Assembly: GCA_039027435.1 (NCBI GenBank)
Contig: JBCCKF010000013.1
Span: 62,001 to 126,000, forward strand
DNA length: 64,000 bases
Direction of reading: 5' to 3'
Source of the DNA: CALBPI01 sp039027435
GTDB taxonomy: Bacteria > Pseudomonadota > Gammaproteobacteria > Steroidobacterales > Woeseiaceae
A program made the position numbers and the translations under genes. Position 1 is the first letter of the stretch, and every line of letters begins with the position of its first letter. A model generated the notes under the pieces. The model saw only the letters and a program-made list of their open reading frames with translations. It was not told the DNA's origin and did not search any database. This document shows positions 18,252 through 28,012 of the stretch, one piece after another.

Positions 18252-18704
18252 TTGAATACTCTGCCTGACTCAGCCACCAAACCCACGCTCCTTCGGCGCA
18301 CCAGCGCGCTCGTCTACGACCTGCTCGCCGTGCTCGCCGTTTGTCTGCTGGCGGGCTTTCCACCTGTTCTGATCAACGGCGATGCGATAACAACCGATGA
18401 CGGTATCGCTTACGTCGCGTATCTGGCCTACAACCTTGCGCTTGCGGTCGGCTATTTCGCGGTTTCGTGGCGTCTGAAGCATTGCACGCTCGGCATGAAA
18501 GCGTGGCGACTGGAACTGGTCAGCGTCGACGGTACACCGTTCACCTGGCTGCAGCTCATCAAACGCTCGCTCGTCGGTATCGTCGCCTGGGTGCCTGCCG
18601 GCGCCGGCATCTGGTGGCAGTACCTGGACGCCGAAGGCCGCACTTGGCACGACCGCATTTCCGCAACTCGTATGGTCGTACTCAAGAAACGTAAGAAAAC
18701 ATGA
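18252..18704 (+). CDS. RDD-family inner-membrane protein
   Basis: A 150-residue membrane protein. The RDD signature reads LRRTSALVYDLLAV at about 14-27, and three to four hydrophobic segments follow, with GMKAWRLELVSVDG and WHDRISATRMV in the conserved C-terminal half. The start is TTG at 18252 without a good Shine-Dalgarno and is uncertain. It converges on lptG with 5 bases between the stops. Its function is not established; some RDD proteins are Na+/H+ exchangers. Confidence 0.8.
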   Translation: MNTLPDSATKPTLLRRTSALVYDLLAVLAVCLLAGFPPVLINGDAITTDDGIAYVAYLAYNLALAVGYFAVSWRLKHCTLGMKAWRLELVSVDGTPFTWLQLIKRSLVGIVAWVPAGAGIWWQYLDAEGRTWHDRISATRMVVLKKRKKT

Positions 18705-18709
18705 CCCAG

Positions 18710-19774
18710 TCAGCGAATACGTCGCACCGAGATGACAGTCGCTATGAACAGCAGCGAGGCAGGCGCAAGACCCACTATTGCAGGATTCAGGGCATAGACC
18801 TGACCACTGCTGGACAGGGTTCGACTGACGAGAAAGTAGGCGAGCCCGATGAGAACGCCAAGCAGTAATCTTGCACCGGCACCGCTACGGCGCAGGGAAC
18901 CAAAAACGAAACCGAGCGCGAGCACCGGCATTAACACCACCGCAATCGCGTCTCCGACACGTCGCCACAACTCGGTCGCGTAGGAGCGATTGTCCAAGGC
19001 GTTATTGTCCAGATAGGACAGATAAGCCAGCAAACCTGTTATTGAAAGACTGCGCGGTCGCAGCGCCGCAATACCCAACAGTTCGGCATCTACGTTGAAT
19101 CGCTGCAGGCGCTGATCTTCCGCCTCGGCCTCGACGGCATACCCGTCGAAGCGAGTCTCAGCGTAGTTTTGCAACACCCAGCCCTCTTCTCCGGAAAGCT
19201 CCGCCTGAGTGGCGCGCCCGACCGCTTGTAATCCATCGCGACTGTTGAGCTCGAAGACGAACACACCGCCGAATCGCAGCTGACCGTCGTTGGACTCGAC
19301 ATTGAAGATCGTATCTCCATCGCGAACCCAGGTGTTTTGCGTGCCGGTCAGTTCCGAATCGCTACGCGCAGCCGAGCGGTACTTGCGCGCAAACTGATCC
19401 ATGGGCGGGGCGAGATACTCGGCAATCACCGCGCTACCGATGGACAGCACCAGACCCGTAGCCACGACGGCGCCCGCCAAACGCCACGCAGAAATCCCTG
19501 CGGCCCGCATCGCGATCAACTCACTGTTGCCTGCAAGTGCGCCCAGACCCAGCAATGCCCCAAGCAGACTCGCCACCGGCATCATATCCACCCCGAGTAG
19601 TGGCATGCGCAGTGTCGTGTAGAGCAAGGCACCCAGCGTGGTGTAGGTCCCGGTGCCCGTGTCGTCCATCTGGCCTACAAACTCGATAAAGCCGGCGAGT
19701 GCCAACAACACCAATAACGTGAGACCGGTGCCACCCACGACCGTGCGCATCAGATAGCCTGCAATCAGCTTCAT
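18710..19774 (-). CDS. lptG: LPS export permease LptG
   Basis: One of the two transmembrane subunits of the LptB2FG ABC transporter that extracts LPS from the inner membrane. It has three N-terminal membrane helices, a periplasmic beta-jellyroll domain (about 130-260), and three C-terminal helices. With ATG 19774 the length is 354 residues, normal for LptG. The frame continues upstream inside lptF, but the ATGA overlap at 19771-19774 marks the real start. Confidence 0.95.
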   Translation of the reverse strand: MKLIAGYLMRTVVGGTGLTLLVLLALAGFIEFVGQMDDTGTGTYTTLGALLYTTLRMPLLGVDMMPVASLLGALLGLGALAGNSELIAMRAAGISAWRLAGAVVATGLVLSIGSAVIAEYLAPPMDQFARKYRSAARSDSELTGTQNTWVRDGDTIFNVESNDGQLRFGGVFVFELNSRDGLQAVGRATQAELSGEEGWVLQNYAETRFDGYAVEAEAEDQRLQRFNVDAELLGIAALRPRSLSITGLLAYLSYLDNNALDNRSYATELWRRVGDAIAVVLMPVLALGFVFGSLRRSGAGARLLLGVLIGLAYFLVSRTLSSSGQVYALNPAIVGLAPASLLFIATVISVRRIR

Positions 19775-20862
19775 CGGATGCGCCGCCTCGCAAGAAACTT
19801 GAACCAGCCGTATTGCGTACCAAGCAGTGTCAGTCCAATGCCGAGCATCAAGACGTGCACAAACCACATCCCGACTTCGCGAGGCACCGTGTCACGTTCC
19901 ACCCAGACTTTCGCCGCCCCCATTAGATTGAAATAGATAATAAAAACCAAGACACCGACTGCGAGCTTCCCGTAGCGGCCCTGTCGTGGCTGACTACGCG
20001 ACAGCGGGACGGCCAGTAAGGCAAGAACCAGTGTCGATATCGGGATACTGAGCCGCCACTGAAGTTCAGCGCGCGCGAGTCTGTCGGAACTCTCCATCAA
20101 CATCGCCAGCGATTGCGCTTCAGGCTCGAGCTCCAACGCCTCGGGCTCTGGCAAGGCAAATGGCACGCCATACTCGCCGAACGCAATAACCTCGAATGTC
20201 CGCTCACCAGGCCGCCCAAGATAACGACGACCGTCATTCAGCACGATGATGCGTGAGTCTGTGGACTCAGCTTGTCGCTGTGTGCCCGAGCGTGCGACCA
20301 CAACTTCTACCAATTCACCCTCGCGTCGTTGCAAAAACACGTCGCTCAGGACACCCGCAGCGTCAACATCGCTGGCGAAGATCACGCCCGCACCGCCGTC
20401 AAAGGTTACGAAACGACCGGGTTCGAGCGCCGTCAGATCGAGCTCACGTTCGGTCTGCGCACCGATGACTTCGATGCGCCGGAGTGATTCTGGCGCCACC
20501 ACCAGCGCAAGCCAGGCGACCACGGCTGCGAGCGGCATCGCAAGCCACATCAGTGGTCTCAGGATTCCGGCAGGCCCGATCCGACAAGCGAGCATAGCGG
20601 GCAGCTCGCTGTCGCTGTAGAGCCGTGCCAGCGACAACATGATCGCCAGAAACAGGCCAAACGGGATAATGATAGTGAGATATTGCAGCGCTGTGAGACC
20701 GATCACATCGAACACCGCGTCTTTCGCCACCTTGTCCTTTGCCGCATCGCCGAGCACGCGCGCGACCTGGTTGGCAAGAAGAATCAGCAGCAAAACGCCG
20801 GAAACGCTGACCCAGGTCTGGGCGGTTTCACGGAAGATGTATCGATCCAGAATACGCAGCAT
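19771..20862 (-). CDS. lptF: LPS export permease LptF
   Basis: Partner of LptG. It starts MLRILDRYIFRETAQTW, the typical LptF beginning, and has six membrane helices split by a large periplasmic domain (about 125-260). From ATG 20862 it has 363 residues; a GTG four codons upstream is the alternative. It is divergent from pepA across about 97 bases, the standard gammaproteobacterial arrangement. Confidence 0.95.
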   Translation of the reverse strand: MLRILDRYIFRETAQTWVSVSGVLLLILLANQVARVLGDAAKDKVAKDAVFDVIGLTALQYLTIIIPFGLFLAIMLSLARLYSDSELPAMLACRIGPAGILRPLMWLAMPLAAVVAWLALVVAPESLRRIEVIGAQTERELDLTALEPGRFVTFDGGAGVIFASDVDAAGVLSDVFLQRREGELVEVVVARSGTQRQAESTDSRIIVLNDGRRYLGRPGERTFEVIAFGEYGVPFALPEPEALELEPEAQSLAMLMESSDRLARAELQWRLSIPISTLVLALLAVPLSRSQPRQGRYGKLAVGVLVFIIYFNLMGAAKVWVERDTVPREVGMWFVHVLMLGIGLTLLGTQYGWFKFLARRRIR

Positions 20863-20959
20863 AGTATGATGCACGGCGCCTCGGCGGCGAGGGGGTGATG
20901 CGATGGTATCAGGAGCCGGCCGAAGGCGCCCACCGAGCGATCAGCAGGAGCACACACCC

Positions 20960-22450
20960 ATGAAGTTTTTCGCCACCTCGGCCAGCGCAGCGAAGCGCAG
21001 CACCGATTGCGTAATTGTCGGTGTCTACGACAAGAAGGAACTCAGCGACGCGGCAGGCGTTATCGACACAGCGTCGCGCGGCGCGATCAGCAAGCTGATC
21101 GAACAAGGCGATATCAGCGGCAAGCTGGGTGCAACCGCACTCCTGAACGATCTCAAGGGGGTTAAATCCCCCAGGGTGGTTGTTGTCGGCCTCGGCAAGC
21201 CTTCGGCGTTTGACCGGCGTGCCTACCACAAGGCGGTCAGTGCGGCGCTACGTCAGATCGATCTTCCGAAGATCACGAATGCGGTCAGCTATCTGTCATC
21301 TGAGGACGTCGTGGGTTGCGACAACTATTACCGCGGCCGTCTCGCAGCACAGGCGTTGGGAGAGCACAACTACCGCTTCAACGAATTCAAGAGCAAAGGC
21401 AAACGACCGCCGAGCAAGCTTAGAAAACTCGGGCTCGGTGCAACCGGGCGGGCGGATCACGCGTCGCTGGAACTCGGCGCAGCGCACGGGGCAGGAATCG
21501 CAGAAGGTATGCAGCTGACGCGAAATCTCGGCAACACGCCGGCGAACGTCTGCCACCCGACATATCTCGCGGAAACCGCGCGTGAGCTTGCCGCCAAACA
21601 TACCAAGCTAACCGTGAAGGTCCTCGAAGAGGCGCAGATGCGCCGACTCGGCATGAATTCACTGCTGTCGGTAGGTCATGGTTCGGAGCAACCTTCGAAG
21701 CTCATCCAGGTGGATTACCGCGGCGGCAAGAAAGGCGAAGCGCCGATCGTACTCGTCGGGAAAGGCATCACATTCGACACGGGTGGCATCTCGCTGAAGC
21801 CAGGCCCGATGATGGACGAGATGAAATATGACATGGGCGGTGCCGCCGCTGTCATGGGCGCGATGGCAGCCACCGTTGCATTGAAACTTCCGATCAACCT
21901 CATCGTCGTGGTGCCCAGCGCAGAGAACATGCCAAGCGGTCGGGCGACCCGGCCGGGTGATGTTGTGACGAGCATGTCCGGGCAGACCATCGAAATTCTG
22001 AACACCGATGCCGAAGGCCGGTTGATCCTGTGCGATGCACTGACCTACTCGAAGCGTTTCAAACCGGCGGCCATCGTCGATGTGGCGACTCTGACCGGGG
22101 CCTGCGTTATCGCGCTTGGACACCACCGTTCCGGACTGATGAGCCACCACGATGATCTCGCTGACGAGCTGCTCGATGCAGGTGAACGTGCAGTTGATCG
22201 CGCCTGGCGTCTGCCGCTGGATTCAGAGTACACCGATCAGTTGAAGAGCAACTTTGCAGACTACGCCAACATCGGTGGTCGCGAAGGGGGTGCTATCACG
22301 GCCGGCGCGTTCCTGTCTCAGTTCGCGCGCGAAATGCGATGGGCACATCTGGATATCGCCGGTACCGCCTGGCGCGGCGGTGCACGCAAAGGCTCTACCG
22401 GTCGACCGGTCCCGCTGCTGGTGGACTACCTGCTGCAGCACACGCACTAG
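20960..22450 (+). CDS. pepA: Leucyl aminopeptidase PepA
   Basis: Two-metal M17 aminopeptidase that removes N-terminal residues; PepA homologues also bind DNA in some bacteria. The metal-site signature NTDAEGRLIL and the GKGITFDTGGISLKPG segment are intact. At 496 residues it is full length. ATG 20960 is preceded by AGGAG at 20946-20950, which rules out the longer upstream frame. It begins the pepA-holC-small protein-valS operon. Confidence 0.97.
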   Translation: MKFFATSASAAKRSTDCVIVGVYDKKELSDAAGVIDTASRGAISKLIEQGDISGKLGATALLNDLKGVKSPRVVVVGLGKPSAFDRRAYHKAVSAALRQIDLPKITNAVSYLSSEDVVGCDNYYRGRLAAQALGEHNYRFNEFKSKGKRPPSKLRKLGLGATGRADHASLELGAAHGAGIAEGMQLTRNLGNTPANVCHPTYLAETARELAAKHTKLTVKVLEEAQMRRLGMNSLLSVGHGSEQPSKLIQVDYRGGKKGEAPIVLVGKGITFDTGGISLKPGPMMDEMKYDMGGAAAVMGAMAATVALKLPINLIVVVPSAENMPSGRATRPGDVVTSMSGQTIEILNTDAEGRLILCDALTYSKRFKPAAIVDVATLTGACVIALGHHRSGLMSHHDDLADELLDAGERAVDRAWRLPLDSEYTDQLKSNFADYANIGGREGGAITAGAFLSQFAREMRWAHLDIAGTAWRGGARKGSTGRPVPLLVDYLLQHTH

Positions 22451-22456
22451 GCGACA

Positions 22457-22876
22457 ATGTCGCGCGTCGATTTCTACATCTTGTCGCAGAGCGGGACGGA
22501 TGCCTGCGCGCAGTTCTCCTGTCGGCTGACCAGTAAAGCGGTGACGCTCGATCACACCGTGCACCTCCGCACCAACGACGGTGTTGAGGCGCAAAGCCTC
22601 GACGAACTGCTATGGACCTTCCACGAGGAGAGCTTCCTTCCGCACGAGTTATGGGGCGGCACAACACGGCAGGCACCGGTCACCATCGCGGAAGCTTCAA
22701 CACAGCCACCAGCCGATACCGAAGTGATCATCAACCTCGCTCAATCACCGGCACCTACAGGATCATGGCGAATTGCCGAAATCGTGGGCGCCGATGAGCC
22801 GGCACGTTTGGCCGGGCGCAGCCGATTTGCGCACTATCGGGATGCAGGTCTCGATATCGACACACACAAACTCTAG
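22457..22876 (+). CDS. holC: DNA polymerase III subunit chi
   Basis: Chi links the clamp loader to single-strand binding protein. This 139-residue protein starts MSRVDFYILSQ and has the family's FHEESFLPHEL segment. Its place between pepA and valS, six bases after pepA, is the conserved location of holC. Confidence 0.94.
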   Translation: MSRVDFYILSQSGTDACAQFSCRLTSKAVTLDHTVHLRTNDGVEAQSLDELLWTFHEESFLPHELWGGTTRQAPVTIAEASTQPPADTEVIINLAQSPAPTGSWRIAEIVGADEPARLAGRSRFAHYRDAGLDIDTHKL

Positions 22877-22880
22877 CGCC

Positions 22881-23174
22881 ATGACCGACGACGATATTCC
22901 AGTACTCACCAAGGTCGTTCGCCGTGAACGCCGAGCGCATCTGCCGCTCACTGAAGGACTGAGGAGTGATATCGCCGGGCGCATCAGTGCCCGCGTTGAG
23001 GAGCTGCTGGATGCCGTCATCGATAACGCGGCCGATCGACTTCGCGGTCAGTTGCGCGAAGAAACCAAGGCCGGGCTCGCTAGCCTGATCGAGCAGGCGA
23101 TCGAAGATGAAGTTCGTCGGCGCAGGGAGAATCCGGGCGACGAACTCGAAGAGGCGACAAACCCCGATCCCTAG
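22881..23174 (+). CDS. Small hypothetical protein between holC and valS
   Basis: 97 residues, ATG 22881, four bases after holC. It begins MTDDDIPVLTKVVRR and is otherwise helical and strongly charged, ending in an acidic tail. An IPVLT..VV opening occurs in small uncharacterised proteins at this locus in other proteobacteria (recollection, not searched). No catalytic motif is visible. The tight spacing between two essential-type genes argues that it is real. Confidence 0.7.
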   Translation: MTDDDIPVLTKVVRRERRAHLPLTEGLRSDIAGRISARVEELLDAVIDNAADRLRGQLREETKAGLASLIEQAIEDEVRRRRENPGDELEEATNPDP

Positions 23175-23207
23175 CCGCAGAAGCGAGCAGCGAATACACT
23201 CGCGCAC

Positions 23208-25964
23208 ATGCACAAGACTTATGAACCTCAAGCGATTGAGGAGACTCACTACAAACGTTGGGAAGCGGCCGGCTATTTCGCTGCTGGTCAGGGAGACCAT
23301 GGGTTTTGCATCGTCATTCCACCCCCGAATGTTACTGGCACCCTGCACATGGGGCATGCGTTCCAGGACACCATCATGGACACGCTCACGCGCTACCATC
23401 GGATGCGAGGTGTACCAACGTTGTGGCAGCCCGGCACCGACCACGCAGGCATCGCCACGCAGATGGTGGTTGAGCGCCAGCTCAATGGTGAGGGCAAGAC
23501 ACGCCATGACCTCGGCCGAGAGGCCTTCATTGATCGAGTCTGGGACTGGAAAAGAACCTCTGGCGGGCGCATCAGCGACCAACTCCGCAGACTCGGCGCA
23601 TCGGTGGACTGGAGTCGCGACCGTTTCACGATGGACGAGGGTCTATCGGAGGTGGTGCGAGACGTATTCATCCGTCTGCATGAAGAAGGGCTGATCTATC
23701 GCGGCAAGCGTCTCGTGAACTGGGACCCGGTGTTGCGAACGGCGCTGTCCGATCTGGAAGTGCTGTCGGAGGACGAAGCCGGTCATCTTTGGCACTTCCA
23801 ATATCCGCTGGTTGACGGCAGTCGGACGCTGACCGTGGCGACCACGAGGCCGGAAACCATGCTCGGCGATACAGCAGTCGCGGTGCATCCCGATGATGAG
23901 CGCTACCAGCATCTCATCGGTCAGTCGATCAGGCTCCCGATAGTCGGACGCGAGATTCCAATCATTGCTGACGACTATGTCGACCCGGAGTTCGGCACCG
24001 GTTGCGTCAAGATCACACCGGCCCACGATTTCAACGATTACGAAATCGGCCAGCGTCACAGCCTCGAGCAGATCAATGTCCTGACCGATGACGCACGCAT
24101 CGTCAGCGACATGCCGGAACCATTCGCGGGTCTCGACCGATTTGAGGCTCGTAAGCGAGTCGTGGAGACCTTCGAGTCGCTCGGTCTTCTGGAGCGTATC
24201 GACGATCACACGCTCAAAGTGCCACGCGGCGATCGCAGCGGCTCCGTCGTGGAGCCCTACCTCACAGATCAATGGTATGTGCGCGTCGGTCCACTTGCGG
24301 AACCGGCAATCGCCGCGGTCGAAGATGGCCGAATCCGGTTTGTGCCGGAGAACTGGTCGAAGACCTATTTCAACTGGATGAACAATCTGCAGGACTGGTG
24401 TATCAGTCGGCAGCTCTGGTGGGGGCATCGCATACCAGCGTGGTATGACGTCGAGGGCGGCATTTATGTAGGGCGCGATGAGGCAGACGTGCGCCAAAAA
24501 CACGGGCTCTCAGACGACGTCGCGCTGCGCCAGGACGATGACGTCCTCGACACCTGGTTCTCCTCGGCGCTTTGGCCCTTCTCGACGCTGGGGTGGCCCG
24601 AGCAAACGCCTCAACTAAAGACTTTTTATCCCACGACCGTATTGGTTACCGGTTTCGACATCATTTTCTTCTGGGTCGCTCGAATGATCATGATGGGAAT
24701 GAAATTCGCAGGAGATGTGCCGTTCCGCGAAGTCTATATCCACGGCCTGATCAAAGACCAAGACGGCCAGAAGATGTCCAAGTCGAAAGGCAATGTTCTT
24801 GACCCCATCGACCTGATCGATGGTATCGAGCTCGAAGCACTTGTCGAGAAGCGAACAACAGGTCTGATGCAACCGCATCTTGCGCCGAAGATCGAGAAAG
24901 CGACTCGGCGGCAGTTCCCGGAGGGTATTCCTGAATACGGCACCGATGCACTGCGCTTCACTTTCGCCTCGCTCGCGACCAATGGACGAGACATTCGATT
25001 CGACCTTGGCCGAATCGAGGGTTATCGAAACTTCTGCAACAAACTCTGGAACGCATCGCGCTTCGTGTTGCAGGCAACCGACGGCATTGATCTCGACCTC
25101 GCCGGAACGCAAGCCGGCACATTGCCCGAGCGCTGGATTCAATCGAGGCTGGCTCGGATGGTGACCGAAGTTGACCGACAGTTTGCTCGATATCGACTCG
25201 ATCTCGCATCACAGGCGATGTATGAGTTCACCTGGTATGAATTCTGCGACTGGTTTGTCGAGCTCGCCAAGTCGACGCTCTATGACGATAGCGCCGCACC
25301 CGAGACCAAAGCCAGCATGGCACGCACTGCGCTCGAGACGCTCGATGCGCTGCTTCGTGCACTGCACCCGATTATGCCCTTCGTTACTGAAGAGATCGGG
25401 CTCAAGGTAGCGCAACGCCTGACTCTGTCGCGCGATACGCTGTGCACCGCACCCTGGCCGGAGGCCGGTGCATCGGACGCCGCAGCAGAAGAAGATATGG
25501 CCTGGTTACAAGGCGTGATCGGCGGTGTCAGACAGATTCGAGGTGAGATGGACATCGCGCCAGGCAAGCCTGTTCCGGTGCTGCTTGCTGATGCTACGCG
25601 AGAAGACGAACGGCGTATCGAAGCGCTCGAACCGTTGCTATCACGACTGGCTAACCTTGAGTCACTTGAGCTTGCGCAGACGTCACCTGAAGCCTGCGCC
25701 GTCGCACTCCACGAGAACCTCAAGCTGTGCGTCCCGATGGCGGGTCTTATCGATGTTGAGAAGGAACTCGATCGCCTGCGAAAGCTGCGTGACAAGACGT
25801 CGCAGGACCTTGCCAAGACCGAAGGCAAGCTCAGTAACGCAAGCTTTGTCGAACGTGCTCCGGAGGCGGTCGTCGCGGAGGAGCGCCGGCGTGCCGCTGA
25901 GCATCAATCGACGCTGGAGCGGCTGGAGACTCAACTGGCGGAGATCGAAGCCCTCGCGCGCTGA
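23208..25964 (+). CDS. valS: Valyl-tRNA synthetase
   Basis: Class I synthetase charging tRNA-Val and editing Thr. The HIGH motif occurs as GTLHMGH near residue 45, and KMSKSKG lies near 525. The CP1 editing insertion, anticodon-binding domain and a C-terminal coiled-coil arm (about 850-918) are all present. At 918 residues it is normal. It follows the small protein gene by 33 bases. Confidence 0.98.
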   Translation: MHKTYEPQAIEETHYKRWEAAGYFAAGQGDHGFCIVIPPPNVTGTLHMGHAFQDTIMDTLTRYHRMRGVPTLWQPGTDHAGIATQMVVERQLNGEGKTRHDLGREAFIDRVWDWKRTSGGRISDQLRRLGASVDWSRDRFTMDEGLSEVVRDVFIRLHEEGLIYRGKRLVNWDPVLRTALSDLEVLSEDEAGHLWHFQYPLVDGSRTLTVATTRPETMLGDTAVAVHPDDERYQHLIGQSIRLPIVGREIPIIADDYVDPEFGTGCVKITPAHDFNDYEIGQRHSLEQINVLTDDARIVSDMPEPFAGLDRFEARKRVVETFESLGLLERIDDHTLKVPRGDRSGSVVEPYLTDQWYVRVGPLAEPAIAAVEDGRIRFVPENWSKTYFNWMNNLQDWCISRQLWWGHRIPAWYDVEGGIYVGRDEADVRQKHGLSDDVALRQDDDVLDTWFSSALWPFSTLGWPEQTPQLKTFYPTTVLVTGFDIIFFWVARMIMMGMKFAGDVPFREVYIHGLIKDQDGQKMSKSKGNVLDPIDLIDGIELEALVEKRTTGLMQPHLAPKIEKATRRQFPEGIPEYGTDALRFTFASLATNGRDIRFDLGRIEGYRNFCNKLWNASRFVLQATDGIDLDLAGTQAGTLPERWIQSRLARMVTEVDRQFARYRLDLASQAMYEFTWYEFCDWFVELAKSTLYDDSAAPETKASMARTALETLDALLRALHPIMPFVTEEIGLKVAQRLTLSRDTLCTAPWPEAGASDAAAEEDMAWLQGVIGGVRQIRGEMDIAPGKPVPVLLADATREDERRIEALEPLLSRLANLESLELAQTSPEACAVALHENLKLCVPMAGLIDVEKELDRLRKLRDKTSQDLAKTEGKLSNASFVERAPEAVVAEERRRAAEHQSTLERLETQLAEIEALAR

Positions 25965-26064
25965 TACCTGTGCGCCCGGTCACAGTCTGCGCCCGGAGGA
26001 CGTGCGCTCACGCCCTGAATTCGCCATAGTGGCGGGCGTCTAGACTCATTCCGGGATTTATAGC

Positions 26065-27021
26065 GTGTCCGACCCGATTTCGATCGCTACCGCGAGTAGT
26101 GATTTCCGCGCGCAACTGGGCGACGCAGCCAAAGCACTGAACGAGATTATCCTTGGCAAGTCCGAGCAAATCGATCTCGCGCTGACCTGCCTGCTCGCCA
26201 ATGGGCATTTGCTCATCGAGGACGTCCCTGGCGTTGGCAAGACCACGCTGGCCCGGGCACTGGCAAGCGTGCTGGGGCTGGACTTCGCCCGCGTCCAGTT
26301 CACGAGTGATCTCCTGCCCGCAGACGTTACCGGTGTATCGGTTTATCAAAAAAAGGATGGCTCATTCCGTTTCCATCCAGGTCCGGTATTCACGCAGATG
26401 CTGCTGGCAGACGAAATCAATCGCGCGACTCCCAAAGCACAAAGCGCGCTGCTTGAGGCGATGCAGGAGCGACAGGTCACCGTCGACGGTGAACGCCATC
26501 CGTTGCCCAACCCATTTTTCGTCGTTGCTACACAGAACCCTGCAGATCAGATCGGCACATTCGATCTGCCTGAGTCGCAGCTCGACCGATTCCTGATGAC
26601 CGTCAACATCGGCTATCCAGATGCCGCAGCAGAGCGCCAGCTGCTCGAAGGCGTTAGCACCGCTCAGAAGATTCTTGAGACGGGCAATATCCTGAACGCG
26701 GAAAAGATTCGCGCGCTGCAAGCTTTGGTTTCGGAGGTCACATTGGCGCCGCAGCTTCTGGACTATTTGCAGGCACTCGTTGCCTACACTCGCGAGTCTG
26801 CGAGTTTCGTGGTCGGTTTGTCGCCGCGCGCATCAATCGCCATGGCAAATGCCGCGCGAGCGCATGCGTTATTGAAGGGGCGCGACGCGGTCTATCCTGA
26901 AGACCTGCAAGTGATTTTCCCCCCGATTGCCACCCACAGGCTAGTCCCGCGCGACAACGCTGGCGGCCGGACGACGACCGAACTGGCCCTGCAGGTGCTC
27001 GATGCGGTGGCGATTGCCTAG
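26065..27021 (+). CDS. MoxR-family AAA+ ATPase
   Basis: AAA+ chaperone-like ATPase of the MoxR group. Walker A is EDVPGVGKTTLA near residues 52-63, and Walker B is LLADEINRATPKAQSALLEAM. The sensor region QNPADQIGTFDLPESQLDRF is typical. At 318 residues it is normal. The start is GTG at 26065. It heads a moxR-DUF58-TgpA operon, with the next gene overlapping by 20 bases. MoxR proteins are thought to mature partner proteins, often via DUF58 or VWA proteins. Confidence 0.94.
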   Translation: MSDPISIATASSDFRAQLGDAAKALNEIILGKSEQIDLALTCLLANGHLLIEDVPGVGKTTLARALASVLGLDFARVQFTSDLLPADVTGVSVYQKKDGSFRFHPGPVFTQMLLADEINRATPKAQSALLEAMQERQVTVDGERHPLPNPFFVVATQNPADQIGTFDLPESQLDRFLMTVNIGYPDAAAERQLLEGVSTAQKILETGNILNAEKIRALQALVSEVTLAPQLLDYLQALVAYTRESASFVVGLSPRASIAMANAARAHALLKGRDAVYPEDLQVIFPPIATHRLVPRDNAGGRTTTELALQVLDAVAIA

Positions 27022-28012
27022 CGCAAAGCGCCTCATTGAGCGCATGCGTAGCGGCGCCGATGCAAAGGTCTCTCGTTGGGTGCGCAAACGCCAGGGTGAG
27101 GATCACCTGCCGCTGACCCTGCGCTCCAAGCGCATTTACATCTTACCGACCAGCGTCGGTGTGACCTTCGGCATCGTGTGCCTCGCCATGCTGCTGGGCT
27201 CAATGAACTACAACAACTCGATGGGCTTCGCCCTGACCTTCATGCTGGCAGCCATTGGGCTCGTCGCTATGCATCGCTGCCACCAAAACCTCGCAGGCAT
27301 ACGCGTGCTGTCGGCAACTGCAGAACCGGTCTTTGCAGGTGACCCCGTAGAGTTTGAATTGCAGCTGCACAACGAGGGGCGCAGTGAGCGATTGGATATC
27401 GAAGCCTATGTCGGCAAACAAATCGGTGCTGCCGACGATATCCCTGGAGAGGGTATCGGGAGGCTGAGAGTATCGCTACCGACTGAACGCCGCGGGCAGA
27501 CCGTCGTCGAGCGTTTCGGCATCCGCACCCGATTTCCCATGAGCTTGCTCAATACCTGGACCTGGATGTACACGCCGTGCACCTGCATCGTGTGGCCAAG
27601 GCCAGCGGCAGATGCACCGCCACGACCGCCCGCTCCCGCGCGCGCACGCGGCAACCAGGGCAATCAAGGCGACGACGACTTCGCGGGCTTACGAGACTAT
27701 CGCGACGGGGACTCACCGCGACTGATCGCCTGGAAAACCCTGGCACGCAGCGATCAGCTCAAGTCTCGTCAGCTTAGCGGCGGCGGCACGGATACGACGT
27801 GGATCGATTTTGCGGTCACGCCGGGTGGAGATCTCGAGTACCGGCTGGCTGTGATGGCACGCTGGATCATCGACGCCGAGCGTGCCGGCGAACGGTTCGG
27901 GCTAAGGCTGCCCGATGGCGAAATCACGCCTGATCAGGGCAAGACGCATCGCGATCGTTGTCTGAATGCACTTGCGCTGGTTACCCCCGTGCCTGAGTTG
28001 CGCCATGCGTAG
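27002..28012 (+). CDS. DUF58 domain protein
   Basis: 336 residues. Two membrane helices near residues 38-85 are followed by the DUF58 core, GLRDYRDGDSPRLIAWKTLAR, the family hallmark. It overlaps moxR by 20 bases and the transglutaminase gene by 8, so all three are translated together. DUF58 proteins are the usual membrane partners of MoxR ATPases; the biochemical role is unknown. Confidence 0.92.
   Translation: MRWRLPSAKRLIERMRSGADAKVSRWVRKRQGEDHLPLTLRSKRIYILPTSVGVTFGIVCLAMLLGSMNYNNSMGFALTFMLAAIGLVAMHRCHQNLAGIRVLSATAEPVFAGDPVEFELQLHNEGRSERLDIEAYVGKQIGAADDIPGEGIGRLRVSLPTERRGQTVVERFGIRTRFPMSLLNTWTWMYTPCTCIVWPRPAADAPPRPPAPARARGNQGNQGDDDFAGLRDYRDGDSPRLIAWKTLARSDQLKSRQLSGGGTDTTWIDFAVTPGGDLEYRLAVMARWIIDAERAGERFGLRLPDGEITPDQGKTHRDRCLNALALVTPVPELRHA

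Noticed and set aside
23643..24503. A 286-codon minus-strand frame opposite valS
   Set aside because: Antisense to the catalytic part of valS; no start signal or recognisable domain.
26005..26036. Inverted repeat after valS as a terminator
   Set aside because: ACGCCC and GGGCGT can pair, but no T tract follows, and moxR starts soon after.
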